From CAYXDO01 sp964463485 (GTDB lineage Bacteria > Myxococcota > Kuafuiibacteriia > Kuafuiibacteriales > Kuafuiibacteriaceae): a stretch of 32,968 nt of DNA. Positions 7,590-14,758 of the stretch are shown one piece after another (within the stretch, counting starts at the first letter, position 1; each line of letters opens with the position of its first letter). The position numbers and the translations under genes are program-made. The stretch lies in contig CAYXDO010000129.1 in the NCBI GenBank assembly GCA_964463485.1, positions 1-32,968 on the forward strand, in the 5' to 3' direction. Below the pieces are notes generated by a model. It made no database searches. It saw only the letters and a list, made by a program, of their open reading frames with translations, and was not told the origin of the DNA.

Positions 7590-9644
7590 TCATTCCGGAG
7601 CGACGTTGATCCGCTCCGTCTTGGTTCGCTGGCTGGCCGCGCCACAGTCATTGGTGACGTCGAGTCCGAGGATATACAGCCCCGTGGTGGCGGGGACGAA
7701 CGAGATCCTCGACTTGTCGCCCGCGATGACCTCCATGATGGTCGGAAACGCCGCAGGAGCGAACGCAAAGTCCCAGCGATAGTCGACGATGCTCGCGCCG
7801 CTGCCTGGAGTGCTCGAAGCGCCGGAGACGATGATGGGCTGGTTCACTTTCCGATCGTTGCTCGGCGTCTCGACGGTGATCACGGGCGTTGGGAACAAAC
7901 ACGGCACGTCGTTGGCCGACAGCACCACCGTCCACTCCGGATTCACTGGGTCATTCGTCGAAATGCGGAGGCTCACCAGGTCCGTCTGGCTCGCGTCGTC
8001 ATTTTTGTAGACGATGCCGAAAGTCTTCGATGAATCGACACAAGCCGGTGATCCGGGTGCACAGAGCGTCACGTTCTGGAGACATGGATTCGCTGCACAA
8101 CCTTCGATCGTGAAGTCGTTGACCGAGGAATGCATCGGGTCCTCCTCAGGAGCCGGCCCCACGATCGAGAATCGCTGGATCACGAGGTCGCCGAAGCCGA
8201 CGTTGGATACAATCAACTCTTCGCGTCGTTCACGGCCGTCGGGTGGGTTTGGCAGTGGAAAGACCATGGTCGGGCTCGGCTCGACCTGGATCTGCGGGAC
8301 CGCTCCGCCGGAGACGGGGATCAGGAGCTGGGGAGTGTCGACGTCGTTCGACGAAACGACGATTCCATCGGCGTCGAATCCGGAGCCCGACGGGCTGTAG
8401 CTCACTTCGAGGACCACCGTGTTGTTGCCGGTTCCGGCCGGATCCAGAGTGAACGCCGTGCCTCGAGCCGTCGAAACGGTGAAGACGCCCGACGGGCTAC
8501 GCATGCGAATGTCCGAGATCTGAAGGGGCGCGTTGCCGTTGTTGCGCACGATCGCCGTGCCGGTCGCGGTGCGACCTTGCTGTACGCTGCCAAAGTCGAC
8601 TTTGCCCGGATGGAGCACCTGAATGTCAGGCGCGGTGCCGCTTCCGCTGACCAAAATGGACTTCACCGGCTGAGCGTCCGGATCGTTGGAGTACACACGA
8701 AGTCCAGCGTTGAGGCCGGCGGCGCCGACCCAGTCGCCCGGAGTCGCGCCGCTGAAGCGGACCTTGAGCTTTCGCTTGCCCTCGCTCGCTCCGATCGGAA
8801 TGCCGACGACGAGCGGGTGGTCGCTGTCGACGGTGAGCGGGTCGCCGTTCTCGTCGATGACCGAGAAGCCAACCTCCGACCCGAGTCTCAGCGTTTGATT
8901 CGGATCCTGAGCGTCGAAGACCAGGAGCTCCATTCGTTCGACGATCAGGTCCCCGGTGTCTTTGCCGCCCCTCTTCTTGTTGCGGACTTCGAGCGTGAGA
9001 TCGCAGGGTGCGCCGGTCGCGTTGACTTCACCAAAGGTGAGCGAGACACAGCCGAGCGCCGTGGAAAGGTCTGGGCTTTCGTTGCAGTGTCCGGCGCCGG
9101 CTTGGCAAACGAGGTCGAGCTCCGGAGGCTGGCCGGGACGCGCGGTGAGTTGAATGGGCACTCCGCCTTGCTCCTCGGTCAAGCGAGTGTTGTCGCGGAC
9201 CGTGAACGTCGCCTGGACTGGCCGATCCTCACACGTCGTGAAGTCGAACCCGTCCTTGATGAGATGGCCGGCCCAACCCCCCTCCCACGCTGCGGGGCAG
9301 GGGCGGTAGGTCACGGCGATCGTCGAGCTTCTCCCCGGAGCCAGCGCCTGCAGGTCGGGTGAGAAAGCCAGCTTGAACACACCGAGCTCGGTTGTGCGGG
9401 AGTCTCTCGACTCGGGATCGATCGTCGACGCGAGCTCGTCGATCGTGAGACCGGCGCGTCCGTTCGACGTGACCTTGATGCTGAGCGTCTTCTCCGCGCG
9501 CACCGACACGACTCCGAAGTCGAGCACGTCTCCGGGGTCGTAGAGTGCGGCAGGCCTAAAATCCTGGACCTCCTCACACTCGCAACGAACGAGCGCGCCG
9601 AGGAAGAGCAAGGGGAGGTGTCGCGGGCGATGCTTGGCCAACAT
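7590..9644 (-). CDS. Choice-of-anchor-D / ASH-domain surface protein
   Basis: A 684-residue secreted protein made mostly of Ig-like beta domains. At least two copies of the ASPM-SPD-2-Hydin type are visible: one begins DFGVVSV and the other VDFGSVQQGRTATGTAIVRNNGNAPLQI, followed by SNDxDxP and VSGSG or VSGGA phrases. A PKD-like domain lies at the C-terminus (GSGASIVDYRWDF). The start at 9644 gives a hydrophobic signal of about 20 residues. Cys21 or Cys23 might be lipidated, but Arg at -1 is atypical for a lipobox. Such proteins are abundant on myxobacterial surfaces, with unknown ligands. Promoter-like elements precede it, and it diverges from the NlpC/P60 gene. Confidence 0.8.
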   Translation of the reverse strand: MLAKHRPRHLPLLFLGALVRCECEEVQDFRPAALYDPGDVLDFGVVSVRAEKTLSIKVTSNGRAGLTIDELASTIDPESRDSRTTELGVFKLAFSPDLQALAPGRSSTIAVTYRPCPAAWEGGWAGHLIKDGFDFTTCEDRPVQATFTVRDNTRLTEEQGGVPIQLTARPGQPPELDLVCQAGAGHCNESPDLSTALGCVSLTFGEVNATGAPCDLTLEVRNKKRGGKDTGDLIVERMELLVFDAQDPNQTLRLGSEVGFSVIDENGDPLTVDSDHPLVVGIPIGASEGKRKLKVRFSGATPGDWVGAAGLNAGLRVYSNDPDAQPVKSILVSGSGTAPDIQVLHPGKVDFGSVQQGRTATGTAIVRNNGNAPLQISDIRMRSPSGVFTVSTARGTAFTLDPAGTGNNTVVLEVSYSPSGSGFDADGIVVSSNDVDTPQLLIPVSGGAVPQIQVEPSPTMVFPLPNPPDGRERREELIVSNVGFGDLVIQRFSIVGPAPEEDPMHSSVNDFTIEGCAANPCLQNVTLCAPGSPACVDSSKTFGIVYKNDDASQTDLVSLRISTNDPVNPEWTVVLSANDVPCLFPTPVITVETPSNDRKVNQPIIVSGASSTPGSGASIVDYRWDFAFAPAAFPTIMEVIAGDKSRISFVPATTGLYILGLDVTNDCGAASQRTKTERINVAPE

Positions 9645-9656
9645 GATCGACGGCCC

Positions 9657-9686
9657 GCGGTACCAGACGCAAACCGCCCGGGTCAA
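9657..9686 (-). promoter_or_regulatory. Putative promoter of the ASH-domain gene
   Basis: On the minus strand TTGACC (9681-9686) and TACCGC (9657-9662) are 18 bp apart, and the ATG at 9644 follows 12 bases after the -10. The -35 is close to consensus and the -10 is weak. A very short leader is implied. Confidence 0.3.
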
Positions 9687-9783
9687 TTCGATGATCTTCC
9701 GAGGCCTCGCCCTTGATTCCACGCCAGACGTGATCGCCCGCGCCCGACCCGTCTCGATTCACGAATTTTCGTCCAGGAAAAGT

Positions 9784-9792
9784 TGCTACAGT
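9784..9792 (+). promoter_or_regulatory. Putative extended -10 promoter of the NlpC/P60 gene
   Basis: TGC followed by TACAGT (9787-9792) makes a good extended -10. The ATG is nine bases further on, so transcription would start about three bases before it. No Shine-Dalgarno sequence and no clear -35 are seen. Confidence 0.4.
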
Positions 9793-9801
9793 GCTGGGTC
9801 C

Positions 9802-10572
9802 ATGCGCCGAAGGATCTTGGCCGCGCTTGCCTTCCTTCTGCTCGCCGCGACCTCGCTCGCCGCTCCTCCGGAGAAACTGAGCCGCCGCGCGAGCCTGATC
9901 CGCTCGTTTGCCAACCGGTGGATCGGCACGCCTTACCTGTGGGGAGGCACGACTCGAGAAGGGATCGATTGCTCCGGCTACTCCCGCCAAATGTATCGTG
10001 ACTTGTTCGACGTCGAGATCCCGAGGACGACCAAGGATCAAATTCATCTGGGTCGCGGCATACCCATCACTCTTCGCGACTTGGGAGCAGGCTTCGAGCC
10101 GGGGGATCTCTTTTTCTACGTCGACTCCATCGGCGTCCCGAGTCACGTCATCATCTACGCCGGCAACAAGCAGTTTACTCATAGCGTCAGCCCGCGCGGC
10201 GTGGTGCTGGAAGGAATGAAGGCGCTGTGGGGGCGCCGAGTCGTGGGACGCCGCGCCTTGGTGCCATCGAAAGGCGGCGGCCCCACTTTCGACGCGATCC
10301 CCGCCGCGGGCCCCGCTGTGCCGCTAGAAATTCCGTGCCCGCCCGAAATCCAGGCCGCTCCCGAGGACGTCCGGAAGTTCTCCAGGCAACTCATCTCCGG
10401 AGCTGACATCGTGGAGCGCAAAGACCGGGAGCTCTGCGAATGGAAAGCGCTGGCCCGCCGCCTCGCCTCGTCGCCCAGCCCCGAGGCAAAAGCCAACGTC
10501 AGCCGGATCGAGCAGCAGGTCGAGTGGCTCCAAAGCATCGAGGCCCTGCGCGGCGTGATCGATGGACAGTAG
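9802..10572 (+). CDS. Secreted NlpC/P60 peptidoglycan peptidase
   Basis: A 256-residue protein. A signal peptide (1-20: Arg-rich start, then LAALAFLLLAATSLA) is followed by an NlpC/P60 cysteine peptidase domain at about 30-150. The catalytic Cys57 lies in DCSGYSRQMY, His115 in SHVIIYAG, and a third polar residue, probably His127, in FTHS. The preceding WIGTPYLWGGT is the usual approach to the Cys. Family members cut gamma-D-Glu-diaminopimelate bonds in peptide stems, so this is a periplasmic or secreted wall hydrolase. The C-terminal 100 residues are Pro-rich and then helical, and may bind or regulate. The ATG at 9802 is chosen because it starts the signal peptide and follows a -10 element. 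It is probably transcribed with the next small secreted protein. Confidence 0.88.
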   Translation: MRRRILAALAFLLLAATSLAAPPEKLSRRASLIRSFANRWIGTPYLWGGTTREGIDCSGYSRQMYRDLFDVEIPRTTKDQIHLGRGIPITLRDLGAGFEPGDLFFYVDSIGVPSHVIIYAGNKQFTHSVSPRGVVLEGMKALWGRRVVGRRALVPSKGGGPTFDAIPAAGPAVPLEIPCPPEIQAAPEDVRKFSRQLISGADIVERKDRELCEWKALARRLASSPSPEAKANVSRIEQQVEWLQSIEALRGVIDGQ

Positions 10573-10632
10573 GTCCGCGTGGGTTTGACAATGCATTCGG
10601 TTCCACATACGCGAGGCAGGGTGCGCGGCAGC

Positions 10633-11202
10633 ATGCATTCGCCGCACCTCAGGGCCTTCCTTTTGGCTGCGGTTCTGAGTTCGAGCCCGACGGTCGCGCA
10701 GCACCTGCCCCCGGACGACAAGGACAAGGATCCGATCTCCGCGACGAGAATCGCGGAGGCCGCTCGAGTGTCCGCCAGCGACAAGAAGAAGAACACCGAG
10801 CAAATGTTGGCCGAGCTTCGAGACGCGTTGCGTATGGCTTCCGACCTAGAGAGCAGAGTCCGGATGCAGGGGGACATGGTGAAGCTCAACTGCGTGCACG
10901 AGAAAGTCATGCTGGAGAAGGGTCTCGTGGAGCTCGCGGAGTCGGCCGCCGTCCGTATGTATCAGGCGATGGCAAAAGGCATCGCAAAACAACTCAACGG
11001 TGAGTACACGATGATCATGGTGGCTCATCAGAGGGGACAGATTCACCTTTCCGATGCCGAGGCATGCAAAGGGAAGGTCGACGTCGTCGACGACATCAAT
11101 ACAGAGAATCCGCCTCTTTCCCCTCCCGAAGATGACGACCCCACCGATGCTCCTGCCTATCCTCCCGGGCCGATGGTGCCTCCCGTCGCGAGCCCATACT
11201 GA
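10633..11202 (+). CDS. Small secreted protein with conserved-looking Cys pair
   Basis: About 189 residues from this start. A signal peptide of about 22 residues (MHSPHLRAFLLAAVLSSSPTVA) leads to a charged, mostly helical body. It has two isolated cysteines in LNCVHEK and AEACKGK, about 70 residues apart, possibly a disulfide, and an acidic, Pro-rich C-terminus. It resembles hypothetical proteins I recall from other myxobacteria with the same LNCV-EK and EAC pattern, but I know no function. Earlier in-frame starts exist (GTG 10579, ATG 10591) but would put about 14 extra residues before the signal. A perfect TTGACA at 10584-10589 with a weak TACGCG at 10607-10612 also favours the later start. 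It lies 60 bp after the peptidase gene and is convergent with the next gene. Confidence 0.65.
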   Translation: MHSPHLRAFLLAAVLSSSPTVAQHLPPDDKDKDPISATRIAEAARVSASDKKKNTEQMLAELRDALRMASDLESRVRMQGDMVKLNCVHEKVMLEKGLVELAESAAVRMYQAMAKGIAKQLNGEYTMIMVAHQRGQIHLSDAEACKGKVDVVDDINTENPPLSPPEDDDPTDAPAYPPGPMVPPVASPY

Positions 11203-11217
11203 CTCGTCAAATCCGAC

Positions 11218-14154
11218 TCAGAGGGTTGGACCAAGGATGAGGAAGAAATTATCGATCCCCTGCGGCCCAAGGCCGCGCGCATAGCCGAGGCGCGCGGTCA
11301 TCCTAAACCCATACCCTGCGAGCATGTCCAAGCGCGCTTCGGCGCCGACGCCGACCTCTGCGCGATCGAGCTCCCCGAGCTGCCCGGCGGTGCCCGCGTC
11401 CAGGAAGATCGCGCCATGGAGCCGGTCGACGAAGAACGGCAGGGTGCCGAAGCCGAACGAGAGGTCGCTGATCGGAGCTCGCGCCTCGAGATTCAACAGC
11501 GCGAAGGCAGAGCCTCGGAGCTCGTTCTCGGGAAAGCCTCGAATGTTGTCGGATCCGTAGCGAACGCCATCGATCGAGTCAGAGAGAATATCACGCACCG
11601 GCAACCCACCGAGGGCGTAAAAAAAGCGACCGCGGGGGTCTCCAAATCCCGCTCCGAAGCCGGCGCGGGCGACCCAGGCGGCGCCGCGAAGCGGCAGCGG
11701 GACGTACCCGGTGAGGTGGCTAGAAATGACCAAGGCTTCGAAGTCGGACCCGAGGCGCGGATGGTGAATTCGGACACCCAAGTCGAACGAGATCCCCCGG
11801 ACGGCTCCGTTCGATTCCTGAGTTCCTCGTGCCGTACTCAAACCATAGCTGAGCACGACGGGCGCGATCGCGAGGTCGCCGAGGGTCGTGGGTGCGTTTT
11901 GCATGGGGTCGAGGATTGGCAAGGGGTCCCCGCGCCGGAGCTCCACGCCGTACGAGAAGCTCAGGGACTGGTCGATCAGCCGAAGTGGGATCGGAATCGT
12001 GAAGCCACCCCGCACGGTCAACACCGACTCCGTTCGGTCGGCCGAGCGGGACGCGGCCACGTAGGTCGCATACGTGCGGCCGTGAAAGAGGCCGGCGTCG
12101 AGACGAAACGGAAACGTCGAGTCTCGATCTTCGGCGGCGAACGAAAACCCGATTTTTTGACTCTCGATCCCGAAATCGAGCCTTAGGCGATAAGACAACA
12201 GCGTCCGAGCGTCCTCCGCCGAGACCAGGATCCCATAAGTATCTCCGTCCCCGTCGTACCCATGCGTCGGCAGCCACGCTCGCGGGTAGAGCGTCGACCA
12301 GGGCCGATACGGAACCCCGATCGCGCCCGAGGCCTGTGAGTGCGACTTTTTTCGAGGGGCTGGGGCCACGGCTTTGGCGACGGAGGACGTGGGAGTCCCG
12401 ACTTCGATGACGCGAACCTCGAAGCCGGTCGAGGCCGCGCTCGCGAACGCGAGCTTCGTGCCGGAGGGATCGATCGCCGGCTCGATGGCGCCGGTGATCG
12501 ATCGGGTGACGCGATCCACGCGGGAGGAGGCGATCTCGACGCGAAAAATATCGTACACGCCGTCGAGATCCCGCGCGAAGTAGACCGAGCGACCGTCGGG
12601 AGAGGGCGCCGGGCACGCGTCGTCTCTCCCGGGCGGATTCGTGAGCACCGACCGCTCGCCATTCGGGCTCAAGTGAATGAGACGACGACCTCCGCGTCCG
12701 GTCGTTTCCGCGGCCACGATCGATCCGTCCGGGAGGTACCGCGGCGTGGAGACGTCGATCTCGGGTGGCGGCTCGTAGACGACACGAGCTCGATAGGGAC
12801 CGGACACCTCTCCTTGGAGCTCCACGACCCTCGTCGATCCGCCCCGTCTTTCGATGGCGACGATTCTCCGCCCATCGTCGCGTGCGTCCGGGTCCGAGAG
12901 CCTCGGCCGTCGCCCTTCGACTTCGACCGGCAGAGTGGCTTCCGTCTCGAGGTCGGCGATCCGAAGAGCGCGGAACGAGTACGAAATACGTGGCTCCACT
13001 TCGTCGAAGAGGAATCGTCCCCCCGAAATCGGAGACGCGACCTCTGCTGTGGTCCTCATTTTCCTCTCGCCCAAGGGATCGAGCAGCGTGAAAGTTCGAT
13101 CTCCATCTCGGGGCTCCTCGAAGGCTCCGAGGCGTCCATCGACCGACCACACTGGGCGTCGCGCAGATTCCGCCCGGAACGCGGCCTTTCTCCCGAGACT
13201 AAGTCCGGCCGAGAGGGCGCGCGCCTCGATCACGCGGGCCTGGTCACGCTCGGTCTCCACGAATCTCGAGTAGAGCTCGACGAAGTCGCGGCCCAGCGTC
13301 TCCCGAGCTACGAGGTTCGAACCGAACGGCACGGGGCGTGTGCCGAAGGTGTGAACGAACCGAGCCAGCGCGGCCGAGCCCCTCTCCGCCACGATGAACT
13401 CCACGAAGCGACCCCCCAAAGTCCAAGCCATCACGGAGCCCGGAAAATCGCGAATGGAACCCGACAATTCCTCCAACGAAGGGTACCCGTCCCCAAGCGA
13501 CCTCGCGCGCAACACCATGTCCACGTAAGGACTCCGGTTGCGGCCCGTGCCCGTGAGCTTCGACTCGAGATACACCGCCAAGCCCTCGGTCAGCCACGGC
13601 GGCGCACCCTCCTGCGGGGACACCGTTCGCCCGAGCACTGTGTTGAGCGCGCGCGGCAAGCCGTGAATCGTCCCGAGGTGCAAGACGTGGGTTAGCTCGT
13701 GCACCACGAGGATCTCGAGCGAGTCCGCGTAGTAGCCGAGGTCACTGAGAGGAGTCGGCGTGGCGGCCAGCAATCCAATGCGACTGTAAGGAACGACGCG
13801 CGCATACCCATTCGCGTCATCCGTCTCGTCCGACAGCGTGAGGTGAATGGTCTGATCGGAGGAGGTCTCGAGGATCGCAAGCAGCTGAGGAATCGCCCAG
13901 GCCGCAATGCGGGCAGCACGATCCGCCGGTCCGTCCAGCCCGTCGTGAAAGTGAATCTGAGCTCCCGGTACTTCGATCGTCCTCCACGTCCGGCCCGGCG
14001 GCGACGCGAACGCTGCCGAGGCACAGATCAGGGGCATCGCGGCGAGAAGGCCGGGGAGCCTGAAGGGGTGGGCGCGGAGCTGCAGTCCGATCCATCCGTA
14101 GCCGATTCGCCCTCCGAGGAACATGACGAAAAACTCGCGCAGCGAAGAACTCAC
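11218..14154 (-). CDS. Metallopeptidase / beta-propeller / outer-membrane barrel fusion
   Basis: A 978-residue protein with three parts. A signal-like segment ends near residue 50 (PLICASAAFA). A peptidase-MA-like domain carries HELTH (152-156) and WLTEGLAVYLES, whose Glu190 would be the third zinc ligand of a gluzincin. A TolB/WD40-type propeller at about 330-620 has repeats such as SPDGRSVYFARDLDGVYDIFRV and IDPSGTKLAFAS. The C-terminal 300 or so residues are alternating amphipathic strands ending in an aromatic-poor FFLILGPTL, as in an Omp85 or surface-antigen barrel. It probably sits in the outer membrane with the peptidase in the periplasm or at the surface. A GGAG lies five bases before the GTG at 14154; ATG 14124 is an alternative start. 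It ends 15 bp from the convergent gene. Confidence 0.8.
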   Translation of the reverse strand: MSSSLREFFVMFLGGRIGYGWIGLQLRAHPFRLPGLLAAMPLICASAAFASPPGRTWRTIEVPGAQIHFHDGLDGPADRAARIAAWAIPQLLAILETSSDQTIHLTLSDETDDANGYARVVPYSRIGLLAATPTPLSDLGYYADSLEILVVHELTHVLHLGTIHGLPRALNTVLGRTVSPQEGAPPWLTEGLAVYLESKLTGTGRNRSPYVDMVLRARSLGDGYPSLEELSGSIRDFPGSVMAWTLGGRFVEFIVAERGSAALARFVHTFGTRPVPFGSNLVARETLGRDFVELYSRFVETERDQARVIEARALSAGLSLGRKAAFRAESARRPVWSVDGRLGAFEEPRDGDRTFTLLDPLGERKMRTTAEVASPISGGRFLFDEVEPRISYSFRALRIADLETEATLPVEVEGRRPRLSDPDARDDGRRIVAIERRGGSTRVVELQGEVSGPYRARVVYEPPPEIDVSTPRYLPDGSIVAAETTGRGGRRLIHLSPNGERSVLTNPPGRDDACPAPSPDGRSVYFARDLDGVYDIFRVEIASSRVDRVTRSITGAIEPAIDPSGTKLAFASAASTGFEVRVIEVGTPTSSVAKAVAPAPRKKSHSQASGAIGVPYRPWSTLYPRAWLPTHGYDGDGDTYGILVSAEDARTLLSYRLRLDFGIESQKIGFSFAAEDRDSTFPFRLDAGLFHGRTYATYVAASRSADRTESVLTVRGGFTIPIPLRLIDQSLSFSYGVELRRGDPLPILDPMQNAPTTLGDLAIAPVVLSYGLSTARGTQESNGAVRGISFDLGVRIHHPRLGSDFEALVISSHLTGYVPLPLRGAAWVARAGFGAGFGDPRGRFFYALGGLPVRDILSDSIDGVRYGSDNIRGFPENELRGSAFALLNLEARAPISDLSFGFGTLPFFVDRLHGAIFLDAGTAGQLGELDRAEVGVGAEARLDMLAGYGFRMTARLGYARGLGPQGIDNFFLILGPTL

Positions 14155-14758
14155 AAGCGCTCCGAGAGCGGAACGACGCGCAACCCAGGCCCCGGTCGTT
14201 GATTTCGAGAGTCACGGTCTCGCCAGCGCCACGGTCACTGGCGGCTAGGGACTCGCTACCCATCGCTCATTCTCATTCGTCCTCATTCATAGGTGATCAC
14301 TTTAGATTTAGAGGCAGGATCAGGATCGTGAGGCAGGATTAGGTAGGATCGGGCACGGGCACGGGCACGGGCACGAAGTCCTCGCGGAGCCGCGCCGAAT
14401 CTCGACGCTAGTCCTGGAACAGCTCGGAGGAGGGTTGGGAGAGTATCTCGGACATCGTTGGCAGGACCCCGAGCTCCATTGGCCGGACCGCGGGCCTCCC
14501 GCACGGAGTTCTGATTGAAGCCCGGGGGACACTTCGAGCTCGAGCTGAAACGGACGGGGGGGCGAGCACGACTCCGGGCTGGCCGCGCCCCAACTCATGG
14601 CTCTCTGGCTTCGAGGCGCTGGACGGATCGTTCCTGAGTGACCCAATCGACGAGCCGGGCGAACGCCATTCGATACCGAAGGAACTAAAATCATCTCGTT
14701 TGGGTGTCGAGCTTGAAAAGCGGGCGTACCTCGGACAAGCTCCCTCCGGAGCTTCGCC
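14155..14758. other. Gene-free divergent intergenic region
   Basis: About 600 bp separate two divergent genes. I see no convincing coding sequence. It holds a (gggcac)4 repeat at 14351-14374 and an AT-richer patch near 14275-14320. One plus-strand frame (14312-14518) stays open and reads plausibly in part (for example LEQLGGGLGEYLGH), but it has no good start codon. This is where the N-terminal coding part of the DUF4132 gene would be expected, yet no frame continues into it. Confidence 0.5.
14351..14374. repeat. (gggcac)4 tandem repeat
   Basis: Four perfect 6-bp units follow a degenerate GGCAGGAT or TAGGAT repeat (14313-14350). No function can be inferred. Confidence 0.85.

Noticed and set aside
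8130..9362. Open frame of about 410 codons on the plus strand
   Set aside because: It lies opposite the ASH-domain gene and shows no domain or start signal.
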